Assembly (NCBI GenBank): GCA_947581925.1
Contig: CANPWB010000017.1
Span: 1-35,873 of the forward strand
Direction of reading: 5' to 3'
Length of the DNA: 35,873 nt
Origin: an uncultured Clostridia bacterium
GTDB lineage: Bacteria; Bacillota; Clostridia; Christensenellales; CAG-917
Shown: positions 23,969-31,851 of the stretch, in pieces
Position numbering within the stretch: the stretch's first letter is position 1
Layout of the letters: the number at the start of each line of letters is the position of its first letter
Program-made: the position numbers and the translations under genes
The notes under the pieces: generated by a model
The model's input: the letters and a program-made list of their open reading frames with translations, nothing else
Database searches by the model: none
What the model was told of the DNA's origin: nothing

Positions 23969-25006
23969 ATGGCAAACGTAAAAGTCGCTATCAACGGTTT
24001 CGGTCGTATCGGCCGTCTCGCATTCAGACAGATGTTCGGCGCAAAGGGCTATCAAATTGTCGCTATCAACGACCTCACCAGCCCCAAGATGCTCGCCCAC
24101 CTCTTGAAGTATGACTCGACTCAAGGCAATTATGCCAACAGTCACACCGTCACATACGGCGAGGCGACGGAGACAGAGCCCGGCTACATCGTAGTTGACG
24201 GCAAGAAGATCACAGTCTATGCAGAGAAGGACGCCGCAAATCTTCCTTGGAAGAAACTGAAAGTGGACGTCGTGCTCGAGTGCACAGGTTTCTACACCTC
24301 AAAGGCGAAGGCGCAAGCTCATATCACGGCAGGCGCACGCAAGGTCGTCATCTCCGCTCCCGCGGGCAACGATCTTCCCACAATCGTCTACAACGTCAAC
24401 CACACCACGCTCAAGCCCGAGGACAATATCATCTCCGCGGCAAGCTGCACGACAAACTGCCTCGCCCCCATGGCAAAGGCGCTCAACGACTATGCGCCCA
24501 TCCTCTCCGGCATTATGACGACAGTCCACGCCTACACGGGCGACCAAATGCCTCTTGACGGACCGCAAAGAAAGGGCGATCTGCGCAGATCCCGCGCCGC
24601 GGCGATCAACATCGTCCCCAACAGCACGGGCGCGGCAAAGGCTATCGGTCTTGTCATTCCCGAGCTCGCGGGCAAGCTCATCGGCTCCGCACAGCGCGTT
24701 CCCACAGCGACGGGCTCAACGACGATCCTCATCGCAGTCGTCAAGGGCGAGAACGTCACCAAGGAAGGCATCAACGCCGCAATGAAAGCCGCCGCAACGG
24801 AATCCTTCGGATACAATGAGGACGAGATTGTCTCCAGCGACATCATCGGCAGCCGATTTGGCTCTATCTTCGACGCAACTCAAACAATGGTCTCCAAGAT
24901 CGACGACACGACATACCAAGTGCAAGTCGTCAGCTGGTACGACAACGAGAACAGCTATACCTCTCAAATGGTCCGCACCATCAAGTACTTCTCGGAGCTT
25001 GCGTAA
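23969..25006 (+). CDS. gap: Glyceraldehyde-3-phosphate dehydrogenase, type I
   Basis: This 345-residue NAD-dependent glycolytic enzyme converts glyceraldehyde-3-phosphate plus phosphate to 1,3-bisphosphoglycerate. It shows the Rossmann start [18 protein letters not shown], the NAD-selecting Asp 35, the catalytic Cys 160 in AASCTTNC, and [26 protein letters not shown] and [15 protein letters not shown] strong TGGAGG site precedes ATG 23969. It has its own consensus promoter and a strong terminator and is monocistronic; pgk/tpi genes, often adjacent in other Bacillota, are not downstream. Codon choice is more biased than in neighbours, as expected of a highly expressed gene. Confidence 0.97.
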   Translation: MANVKVAINGFGRIGRLAFRQMFGAKGYQIVAINDLTSPKMLAHLLKYDSTQGNYANSHTVTYGEATETEPGYIVVDGKKITVYAEKDAANLPWKKLKVDVVLECTGFYTSKAKAQAHITAGARKVVISAPAGNDLPTIVYNVNHTTLKPEDNIISAASCTTNCLAPMAKALNDYAPILSGIMTTVHAYTGDQMPLDGPQRKGDLRRSRAAAINIVPNSTGAAKAIGLVIPELAGKLIGSAQRVPTATGSTTILIAVVKGENVTKEGINAAMKAAATESFGYNEDEIVSSDIIGSRFGSIFDATQTMVSKIDDTTYQVQVVSWYDNENSYTSQMVRTIKYFSELA

Positions 25007-25040
25007 TTTAAGCGCGTCGGCTCATAAAAAATTAACTGTT

Positions 25041-25073
25041 ACAGCCCGTCAAAATTTGACGGGCTGTATTTTT
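25041..25073 (+). terminator. Strong intrinsic terminator of gap
   Basis: ACAGCCCGTCAAA (25041-25053) and TTTGACGGGCTGT (25055-25067) are perfectly complementary (13 bp) and are followed by ATTTTT. Confidence 0.95.
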
Positions 25074-25083
25074 GGCAAAATCC

Positions 25084-25550
25084 CCTACTAGAACAGGGAT
25101 AGCGTTAAGCTACGACACAGCGAACGGCTGGAATAATGACGCTAAGACTAGGGGATGTTTCGACAAGCTCAACATGACGGGTAATATAAAGTGTCATTCC
25201 GAGCGGAGCGTAGCGAAGTCGAGGAATCCCCCTGTTATACCCCATAAAATCGCTACGCAATTTTATGGGGACCCCTATGATGCTCAGACAAAGGTAACGT
25301 TAATCACTCGGACAAAGCGTCCGTTAATATCAAGCTCTCACGCAGGAGTTAGTACCATACACACAATCAAAAACGCGCGAACTAGTGACGAAAGTCACGA
25401 CGTTCGCGCGTTTTTAGCTTGGGGTGCAGGGGGTGAAACCCCTTGCCGAGGCATGGGCGAGTAGCCCACATAGGGGCGTGCGGGGCGAGTAGCCCTGCGT
25501 GGGACGACGAAGTCCCTTGCCGTGGCGTGCGGGGCAGCGCCCCGCATAAA
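25084..25550. repeat. Mosaic intergenic repeat block 4 (gene-free stretch 25007-25552)
   Basis: The block contains CATTCCGAGCGGAGCG (from about 25194) with GTCGAGGAATCCCC, a CCCCATAAAAT...ATTTTATGGGG hairpin (25240-25270), CTCGGACAAAG motifs (25288-25312), and the inverse of the ATGGTCGAAACTCC unit (about 25335-25365). It ends with GC-rich mini-palindromes (25415-25547), including GGGACGACGAAGTCCC and GCGGGGCAGCGCCCCGC. The last block is the reverse-complement arrangement of that seen at 23121-23200. Confidence 0.8.
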
Positions 25551-25552
25551 AC

Positions 25553-26818
25553 TTACTCGCCGAATTGGGCGTCGAAGTTTTCGAGGGCTTTGACGGAGAC
25601 GGCGAAGCAATCAGCGAGGCACTCGGGGTTGAGGTTGTCCGCGGTGTCGTACATGGTGTGGTAATAGGATTGCAAGACGTGGTTCATAGCGGTTATGCCC
25701 GCGGACTTAAAGCCATACTTGTTAAACGCGGCGTTGTCCGTTGCTCCTCCGAGGGGCGGGACCCAGGTCTTGATGCAGTGGATATTCAGCTCTTTTGCCG
25801 CATTCATAAAGCTGTCGCAGACTTCGGGGTCGGACTTGACGGTGCCGTTGAGGTCGCGGTAGTTCACGCCGAGATACTCGCTCTCGTGTATGGTATCGTA
25901 GGAGTAGATCCAAGTGGGGACGTCCTTAAAGTCGTCCTTATGCTTTTCAGCCCACGCGAGCGCGCCTCTGAGTCCCGCCTCCTCGCTGCCTGAGATGATG
26001 ACGCCGACCTCGGTATGCTCGAGCTCGATGCCCTGGTCCTTGAGTGCTTTGAGTATGGAGAGACCCATATAGCAGCCAGTGAGGTTGTCGTTTGCGCCGT
26101 CAACTATGCGGCGCTCGTCCCACATGAAGTAGAGCATGACGAGCGGGACGGCGAATATCAGCGCGACAAAGCCCGTGATGAGCAACGGCTTGCCGTAAAT
26201 GTCCAACATAGTGTATATGGTGCCCGTGACGGGAGCGCAGTGCGACTTGACTGCCGCTATGATGTTGAGCACGAGCCAAATGAGCGCGCCGACTATGCCG
26301 AGGACCTGTATCGACGTATGGAACTTACTGCCGAAACGATAGTGGTAGGGCCAGCACCAGACCGCGTCGGGATGCCCGTTGAAGAACACCCTGCCCTTGA
26401 CCTCGCCGCTGCACTTTTTGACTATGGTCACGTTATGTCCCGTAGCGGATGGGAAGAAGGGGTCCACCAACTTCTTGTAAAAGCCGAATTGAATGAAGAG
26501 TATCGCAAGCCCCAGCGCTATGAATATTACGCCCAAAATAGGCAGGCGGAAGAAACATACCATGCCAAGAAGCGCGAACGTGACGGTGAAATATAAGAAA
26601 CCAAAAAACGCGTTGGGGTTTTCCTTGAACTCCTCGACGTCGGCGCGCTCCGCCCCGCACTGTTCTTTTGCGACCTGCGCCATATATTCGCAAGCCATCT
26701 TTTCGCCCTCGCTGCCGGGCGAGCGCTTTGGCATAGTGCCGCAGATATGCGCGATCTCGTCGCACATATACTTCGCGCTGTCTTTCTTGTTGTCAATAAG
26801 CGATTGAAGTTTTCCCAT
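25553..26818 (-). CDS. Membrane-embedded M28-family zinc peptidase
   Basis: This 421-residue protein has the M28 aminopeptidase ligand pattern: GHPDAVW (H about 149), DGANDNLTG (bridging Asp about 244), SGSEEAGLRGA (Glu pair about 279-280), an Asp in YDTIHESEYL and a late His in YYHTMYDTADNL. A two-zinc active site is therefore complete. Unusually, four hydrophobic segments are present: two at about 72-112, before the first ligand, and two at about 168-232, between the first ligand and the bridging Asp. No signal peptide is seen. ATG 26818 (MGKLQSLIDN) follows GGGAG by 7 bases; an upstream in-frame start at 26875 is rejected. The substrate is unknown. Confidence 0.85.
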   Translation of the reverse strand: MGKLQSLIDNKKDSAKYMCDEIAHICGTMPKRSPGSEGEKMACEYMAQVAKEQCGAERADVEEFKENPNAFFGFLYFTVTFALLGMVCFFRLPILGVIFIALGLAILFIQFGFYKKLVDPFFPSATGHNVTIVKKCSGEVKGRVFFNGHPDAVWCWPYHYRFGSKFHTSIQVLGIVGALIWLVLNIIAAVKSHCAPVTGTIYTMLDIYGKPLLITGFVALIFAVPLVMLYFMWDERRIVDGANDNLTGCYMGLSILKALKDQGIELEHTEVGVIISGSEEAGLRGALAWAEKHKDDFKDVPTWIYSYDTIHESEYLGVNYRDLNGTVKSDPEVCDSFMNAAKELNIHCIKTWVPPLGGATDNAAFNKYGFKSAGITAMNHVLQSYYHTMYDTADNLNPECLADCFAVSVKALENFDAQFGE

Positions 26819-27042
26819 ACAAGTCTCCCTTAGATAAGATATTACAATTATACAAAACAAAATCTGATTTTTCAATATAAAATAAAAAATTAAAGCCGCG
26901 ATATGCGTCTCCTATTTTTGATCTTGGTGCTACCGACAAGAAGGATTCGGACTTTAGCGGGTCTCAAGCGGCGCGAAACTGCAAACAGGCCCCTAGAAAA
27001 CGATAAATTCAAATCCCGTTTCGAAATATTTTTTGCGCAATG

Positions 27043-27489
27043 CTATCCGCGCAAATTGCCGATGAACTTGTACAGCAAATCATAAAGCGACCGCGCGTCC
27101 TCGGCGCTCAGACTTGTGCAAGCGGCGACAGCGGCAGGTATGGGCAACGCTTTTACCCTCAGCGCCTTGCCCTCTTCCGTAAGCGAAACGGCAAGCACGC
27201 GTTCGTCGCTTTCGAGGCGGGTGCGTGTGACATAGCCCTTCGTCTCAAGACTTTTGAGCAAAGGCGTAAGCGTCCCGCTGTCCAGATACAGCCTGTCGCC
27301 GAGCTCCTTTACGCTGAGACTGTCCTCTTCCCACAGCGCCATCATCGTGATGTATTGCGTGTAGGTGAGGTCAAGTTTCTCAAGCAACGGACGATATTTT
27401 TTGATGATCTCTTTTGAGCACACATACAGCGGAAAACACAGTTGATTGCTCAATTTGAGCGGATCAAACCCATATTCTGGCATATCCAT
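27043..27489 (-). CDS. MarR/OhrR-family redox-type regulator
   Basis: This protein of about 148 residues is a winged-helix MarR member closest to OhrR: LSNQLCFPLYVCSKEIIKKY, DLTYTQYITMMALW, VKELGDRLYLDSGTLTPLLK and the wing residues TRTRLESDERVL. The N-terminal Cys in QLCF is the peroxide-sensing position of OhrR-type proteins. Start 27489 (MDMPEYG) is preferred, with GAAGG 8 bases upstream; 27504 and 27558 are alternatives, but the last would overlap the TSCPD gene. It is the third gene of a gpx-TSCPD-marR operon whose promoter carries two similar palindromes, so autoregulated repression relieved by peroxides is likely. Confidence 0.88.
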   Translation of the reverse strand: MDMPEYGFDPLKLSNQLCFPLYVCSKEIIKKYRPLLEKLDLTYTQYITMMALWEEDSLSVKELGDRLYLDSGTLTPLLKSLETKGYVTRTRLESDERVLAVSLTEEGKALRVKALPIPAAVAACTSLSAEDARSLYDLLYKFIGNLRG

Positions 27490-27529
27490 AAAATTTGCCT
27501 TCATCCCAATTTGTCGCGAAGCGTACTTT

Positions 27530-27799
27530 TCAGCCCTGATTTTTCTTCTCTTGCTCATATGCCGCGAGCACGGCTTTGGTCAGTTGATGCGCGCAGGAGG
27601 TGGGACGACGTCCGCACCTTACTCCCGAAAGTTTTGAAACGATCTCGTCCACGCTCATGCCCTCCACCAGAATGGGGATAGCTTTCAAATTGCCGTTGCA
27701 CCCGCCGTAAAAGACGACGTTGTGCACCTTGTCGCCGTCGATGTCAAGCGTTATGAGCTGCGCGCAAGTGTCCTGCGTCCTGTATTCAAAATGCGTCAT
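27530..27799 (-). CDS. TSCPD domain protein (TIGR03905 type)
   Basis: This 89-residue protein matches the small stand-alone TSCPD family: FEYRTQDTCAQLITLDIDGD, VVFYGGCNGNLKAIPILVEG and LSGVRCGRRPTSCAHQLTKA, with four conserved cysteines that could bind metal. The domain takes its name from the C-terminal part of some ribonucleotide reductases, but the function of the stand-alone form is unknown. It starts in an ATGA overlap with gpx (27799) with GGAGG upstream, indicating coupled translation in a redox operon. Confidence 0.88.
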   Translation of the reverse strand: MTHFEYRTQDTCAQLITLDIDGDKVHNVVFYGGCNGNLKAIPILVEGMSVDEIVSKLSGVRCGRRPTSCAHQLTKAVLAAYEQEKKNQG

Positions 27800-28338
27800 A
27801 ACAATTCCTCCAATTTTGCTCTCAGCTTTTTGAGAGCTGTCATCGGTTCAAATCTTGCCACGATATTGCCCTCTCTGTCAAGCAAAAATTTTGTAAAATT
27901 CCATTTGATTTTGCTGTTGTTTTTCCAATCCTTGTCCTGCTTTTTGACGACCTGCCCCACGATGAGCCCTATAGGGTTCTTGTCAAAGCCCTCGAACGTG
28001 CTGTTTTTTACAAGCCATTTATAGAGTGGTATGGCGTTTTCGCCGTTGACTTCTATCTTCGCAAATTGCGGAAAAGTGATGCCGTATCGCCCCGTGCAAA
28101 AAGAATGTATCTCTTCATCGCTGCCGGGCGCCTGCTCGCCGAATTGATTGCAAGGGAAATCAAGTATCTCAAGCCCCCTGTCCTTGTACTCGTCGTAGAT
28201 GTCTTGAAGCTCGTCATATTGAGGAGTGAATCCGCACCCCGTCGCCGTGTTCACAATGATGAGCACCTTGCCCTTGTAGCGTGCAAGCGGAACGTCACTT
28301 CCGTCCTGCGCCTTGACCGTAAAATCGTAAACGTTCAT
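27796..28338 (-). CDS. gpx: Glutathione-peroxidase-like thiol peroxidase
   Basis: This 180-residue peroxidase has family motifs VNTATGCGFTPQYDEL (peroxidatic Cys, not selenocysteine), a LDFPCNQFGEQAPGSDEEI segment, and a Trp in IKWNFTKFLLDREG. The second Cys in CNQF allows a thioredoxin-linked two-Cys mechanism, the usual one for bacterial Gpx homologues without glutathione. It reduces hydrogen peroxide or organic peroxides in the cytoplasm. ATG 28338 follows AAGGAGAG by 5 to 6 bases. It is the first gene of the operon under a consensus promoter overlapped by two putative MarR sites. Confidence 0.93.
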   Translation of the reverse strand: MNVYDFTVKAQDGSDVPLARYKGKVLIIVNTATGCGFTPQYDELQDIYDEYKDRGLEILDFPCNQFGEQAPGSDEEIHSFCTGRYGITFPQFAKIEVNGENAIPLYKWLVKNSTFEGFDKNPIGLIVGQVVKKQDKDWKNNSKIKWNFTKFLLDREGNIVARFEPMTALKKLRAKLEELL

Positions 28339-28373
28339 AAAACTCTCCTTTCCGCCAAGCGGATATAAATTTG

Positions 28374-28400
28374 ATTGCGCGCAATTTAATAGCACACAAT
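28374..28400 (-). promoter_or_regulatory. Two MarR-type operator candidates in the gpx leader
   Basis: ATTGCGCGCAAT (28374-28385) is a perfect 12-bp palindrome. ATAGCACACAAT (28389-28400), read on the minus strand ATTGTGTGCTAT, is a related site starting 15 bases further on. Both overlap or follow the expected transcription start (near 28396), where a bound repressor would block RNA polymerase. Confidence 0.65.
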
Positions 28401-28402
28401 TT

Positions 28403-28430
28403 ATTATATTCGTCATTTATATCTTGTCAA
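28403..28430 (-). promoter_or_regulatory. Promoter of the gpx-TSCPD-marR operon
   Basis: On the minus strand TTGACA (28430-28425), a 16-base spacer and TATAAT (28408-28403) match the consensus. No other promoter-like pair is seen before gpx. Confidence 0.8.
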
Positions 28431-28613
28431 GCCTTTTAAAAAACTTTTTAGTTTTGCTGCAACTTTTAAGTGCCTTACCATATTGATATCGCTTGCATTT
28501 TCCCCGCTTTAAAGCCGAAGCCGAATGCTCCCGCCCCTTTATTTTGCGCGACTTTATATTTATTTAAATTTAGTCTGGAAATTTTGCATTTTATATGCTA
28601 ATATATTGTCATT

Positions 28614-29312
28614 ATGTTGATATGCGGATATGAAAAGTTTTCAATGGTCGATTTCGGCGACAAGATAAGCTGCACTGTATTCACGGGCGGCTGCAACTTA
28701 CGCTGCCCTTTTTGTCATAACGGCGCGCTGGTGATAGGCGACGTAGGGGCGCAGCGCGAGGACGAGGAGGAGATAATAGACTATCTCTCAAAGCGCAAGG
28801 GACTTGTGGACGCGGTATGCGTGACGGGAGGCGAAAGTACGCTCCAACCCGACCTTGCCCGCTTTCTCGAGCGGGTGCGCGCGCTCGGCTACATCACAAA
28901 AGTGGACTCAAACGGACTGCGCCCCAAGGTGATAGAAAGTCTGCTTGACGCGGGACTTGTGGACTATATGGCAATGGACATAAAAAACTCCCCCGCCAAA
29001 TACGCCATGACCTGCGGGCTTGAGCGCGTAGACCTTGACGCGGTGAGCGAGAGCGTGCATATAATAATGCGCAAGGCGAAAGACTATGAATTTCGCACCA
29101 CAGTGATAAAGGAATTTCACACCTACGAGGACATGCTTGCAATAGCGGAGTGGATAAAGGGCGCGAAAAACTTCTATTTTCAGCACTACGTGGACAGCGA
29201 GGGGTGTATATCGCACGGCTATCACGCCTTTGACAAGGCGGAAGTGGGCGAGCTTGCCAAAGCCTTCGAGGGCAAAGTCGGACATATAGGTTTCAGAGGT
29301 TTCGACTATTGA
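28614..29312 (+). CDS. Radical SAM protein, anaerobic ribonucleotide reductase activase-like
   Basis: This 232-residue protein has the radical-SAM cluster motif C27-x3-C31-x2-C34 (GGCNLRCPFCHN), then VCVTGGESTLQPDL, which carries the SAM-binding GGE, and AMDIKNSPAKY, typical of NrdG2-type activases. These enzymes install a glycyl radical on NrdD, but no nrdD gene lies in the window. Pyruvate formate-lyase activases are related, so the target is uncertain. The start at 28614 has no visible ribosome site and sits close to an extended -10-like TGCTAATAT, so a very short leader is possible. It is followed 38 bases later by a sugar kinase gene. Confidence 0.85.
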   Translation: MLICGYEKFSMVDFGDKISCTVFTGGCNLRCPFCHNGALVIGDVGAQREDEEEIIDYLSKRKGLVDAVCVTGGESTLQPDLARFLERVRALGYITKVDSNGLRPKVIESLLDAGLVDYMAMDIKNSPAKYAMTCGLERVDLDAVSESVHIIMRKAKDYEFRTTVIKEFHTYEDMLAIAEWIKGAKNFYFQHYVDSEGCISHGYHAFDKAEVGELAKAFEGKVGHIGFRGFDY

Positions 29313-29350
29313 GCGGAGGCGCGGCGCGGGACATCGCGCTTTGAGTGATT

Positions 29351-30334
29351 ATGAACAAGGTATACTGCCTCGGCGAGGCGCTCATTGATATGATCTCGGA
29401 CGTCCCCCACGTGGGAGGCGCGCCCGCAAATGTAGCGGCATGCGTAGGAGCGCTCGGCGGGGCATGCGCGTTCATAGGCGGGATATCTTCTGACGAATAC
29501 GGCAAACTCATATGCCGCACTCTAGCCGAGTACGGCGTGGATATGACGTACGCGAAAGTCACCTCCGCCCCTACCGCTATCGCGTATGTTACGCTGACGG
29601 CGGGAGAGCGGAAATTTCGCTTTGACAGGCAAAATACCGCTGATCTAAGCCTCACAAAGTCGGATATCGCGCGCATACCCTTTAAAAGCGGCGACATTTT
29701 GCACTTTTGCTCCAACTGCCTCATGGACGAGGGAGCGCGCAAACTGCATACGCGGCTGATAAGAGAGGCGAAAGAGGCGGGCGCGACCGTCTCATACGAC
29801 GTCAACCTCCGCCCGTCGCTGTGGCAGGACGAGCAAACCATGCTCGAGACCGCGCGCGCTTTTTTGCCGCTTGCGGATATAGTGAAGGCGTCCGAAGAAG
29901 AAAAGGCTGCGCTTTTTAAGGGCTACGCTCAAAGCGGCGCCGACTCGGACGCGCGACAATACCCCGTCGGCAACATGTTCGAGGTATGTTCGAGCGCGGG
30001 TTATATAATAGAAACGAAGGGCGCGGACGGCGCTTGCGCCTATGTGTCGGAGGACGTCGTAGACGGCTATATAGCCAAAAATGACATCTGCCGCTCCCCT
30101 GCCCTCAACGACTCACCCGTAGACACTACGGGCGCGGGCGACTGCTTTATAGGGGCCGTACTTGCCGAGCTCGCCTCAAAGGAGCTCCCCTACAAAAAAG
30201 AGGATATGAAAAAGGCGATGGCGTTTGCGTCCTGCGCCTCGGCGATATCTGTCTCGAGATACGGCGCGATATCCTCATACCCCACGCGGAGCGAGACGTT
30301 GACGTCGAAATTCGCAAAAAATATGTCAATATGA
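29351..30334 (+). CDS. PfkB-family carbohydrate kinase (fructokinase-like)
   Basis: This 327-residue ribokinase-fold kinase has an N-terminal substrate region GGAPANVAACVGALGG, FIGGISSDEYGKLI and the signature TTGAGDCFIGA with the catalytic base Asp near 264. VNLRPSLW and ASEEEK match fructokinase-type members. It phosphorylates a sugar with ATP; fructose is the best guess from overall pattern, but is unproven. ATG 29351 is chosen over the GTG at 29345; the ribosome site is weak. The end overlaps the first ChrA gene by ATGA (30331-30334), an odd partner for a sugar kinase. Confidence 0.88.
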   Translation: MNKVYCLGEALIDMISDVPHVGGAPANVAACVGALGGACAFIGGISSDEYGKLICRTLAEYGVDMTYAKVTSAPTAIAYVTLTAGERKFRFDRQNTADLSLTKSDIARIPFKSGDILHFCSNCLMDEGARKLHTRLIREAKEAGATVSYDVNLRPSLWQDEQTMLETARAFLPLADIVKASEEEKAALFKGYAQSGADSDARQYPVGNMFEVCSSAGYIIETKGADGACAYVSEDVVDGYIAKNDICRSPALNDSPVDTTGAGDCFIGAVLAELASKELPYKKEDMKKAMAFASCASAISVSRYGAISSYPTRSETLTSKFAKNMSI

Positions 30335-31242
30335 GCAAGGATAGATCAAACAAGCGCACGGCGCGCGTATATCTCAAGGAGCTTGCCACCCTATTTTTTG
30401 TCTTTTTCAAGATAGGGGCGTTTTTGTTTGGCGGCGGATACGCCATGCTCTCCCTGCTCGAGGCGGAACTCATTGAAAAAAAGAAGTGGATCTCAAAAGA
30501 GGAACTTGGCGACATCTTTGCCATAGCGGAGAGCACTCCGGGGCCAATATCCGTCAACACCGCGACCTTCATAGGCACAAAGCGCGCGGGAATTATAGGC
30601 GGCATAGTGGCGACGCTCGGGGTCATAACCCCCGCGTTCGCGATAATCGCCGTGATAAGCGTCATTCTCGACCTTGTGATAGACAACAAGTGGGTGAATT
30701 TCCTCTTCCGCGGCATACGAATAGGCGTGCTCGTGCTCATTTTGAAGGCGGTGCTGTCCTTCTTCAAGAGCATGAAAAAGACGCTGTTTTCCTTTGCGCT
30801 TATGGCAATAGCGTTCGTGCTCGTCTTTTTTGTCAAAGCGGACGTCATCTACGTAATACTCGGTACGATAGCGGTATGCTCCGTCGTAGTAGCGTTTTCG
30901 ACAGTGTATACAAAGCGCAAATATTTTGTGATCGGCACTCCCGAATACTACTCCGCGCGCAGCGGCAAGGCGCTTGAAAAGGACGAGTATTATTCTAAAA
31001 AAGCCGTGGAAAGCGGTTATATCAGCATAAAGTCTCCCGCCTCTCGAACTTGCGACGGCGCCTCCGCCCTCCCCTCTTTAAACAGCGAAAACGGCGAGGC
31101 CGAAATTGCGAATGATGACGGCATAGATCCGCAACAAAAAAATCAAACCGCAACGAATATCCCCGCTACGCCCGACAATGCCTCGGACGAAAATATCTCG
31201 GACGCGTCTGCCGATGATAGCGGCGAAGGAGGTCAAAAATGA
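30331..31242 (+). CDS. chrA: Chromate transporter ChrA, first subunit, with acidic C-terminal tail
   Basis: This 303-residue CHR-family membrane protein (short-chain type, pairs with the next gene) has FFKIGAFLFGGGYAMLSLLE and FAIAESTPGPISVNTATFIG, the conserved CHR motifs, and about six helices up to residue 190. The remaining 110 or so residues form a hydrophilic tail rich in Ser, Asn, Asp and Glu that most CHR proteins lack. CHR proteins export chromate or related anions; the natural substrate in anaerobes is unclear. ATGA overlaps on both sides couple it to the kinase and to the second subunit. Confidence 0.9.
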   Translation: MSKDRSNKRTARVYLKELATLFFVFFKIGAFLFGGGYAMLSLLEAELIEKKKWISKEELGDIFAIAESTPGPISVNTATFIGTKRAGIIGGIVATLGVITPAFAIIAVISVILDLVIDNKWVNFLFRGIRIGVLVLILKAVLSFFKSMKKTLFSFALMAIAFVLVFFVKADVIYVILGTIAVCSVVVAFSTVYTKRKYFVIGTPEYYSARSGKALEKDEYYSKKAVESGYISIKSPASRTCDGASALPSLNSENGEAEIANDDGIDPQQKNQTATNIPATPDNASDENISDASADDSGEGGQK

Positions 31243-31835
31243 GCAACCTCCTGCTGTTTTGGACGTTTTTCAAGATAGGGCTATTCACGATAGGCGGCGG
31301 ACAGGCTATGATCCCCATGATAACGACTGATCTCGTGGATATCGGCGCTGTCTCGCTTGAAGAGGTGCTCAACTTCATCGCCATAGCGGAGAGCACCCCT
31401 GGGCCCTTCGCCGTCAACATAGCGACGTACGTAGGCATGAAGATGTCGGGCGTCGTGGGTGCGCTTGCGGCGACGACGGGCGTAGTATTGCCCTCGCTCA
31501 TCATAATTTTGATCGTCGCGAAACTGCTTACGGGCTTTATGAAAAGAAAGGCTGTCGAGGACGTATTCTCGGGCGTACGCAGCGCGGTGACGGGGCTTTT
31601 GCTCTCCGTATTTTGCACCCTGCTCCTCAGCGTCCTTCTCGGCGTGAACGACATCCTGTCCGCCGACAGCGTGTCCCCCGATTGGATAGGCATAGCGATG
31701 TTCGCGGCGGTCTGTCCCCTCGCCTTCATCAAGATAAAAGGCAAAAAGTTGAATCCGATATTTTTCATAATCATCTGCGCCGCGCTCGGCGTGCTCTGCT
31801 ACGGCTTGTGCGACCATTTCGGCATCATTGTTTAA
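31239..31835 (+). CDS. chrA: Chromate transporter ChrA, second subunit
   Basis: This 198-residue partner of the preceding CHR protein has FFKIGLFTIGGGQAMIPMIT, FIAIAESTPGPFAVNIATYVG, then further helices ending near residue 195. Paired short CHR proteins form a functional hetero-oligomer in Bacillus. It starts within ATGA at 31239 after GGAGGTC. No acidic tail is present here, unlike its partner. A CCCC/GGGG hairpin repeat begins 17 bases after the stop codon and may double as a terminator. Confidence 0.92.
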   Translation: MSNLLLFWTFFKIGLFTIGGGQAMIPMITTDLVDIGAVSLEEVLNFIAIAESTPGPFAVNIATYVGMKMSGVVGALAATTGVVLPSLIIILIVAKLLTGFMKRKAVEDVFSGVRSAVTGLLLSVFCTLLLSVLLGVNDILSADSVSPDWIGIAMFAAVCPLAFIKIKGKKLNPIFFIIICAALGVLCYGLCDHFGIIV

Positions 31836-31851
31836 TCACCCCGATCAAATA

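Noticed and set aside
26876-27042. Possible tRNA relic (GAATCC...TAGCACCA on the minus strand)
   Set aside because: The T-loop and anticodon arm cannot be folded and there is no acceptor pairing. Left unannotated.
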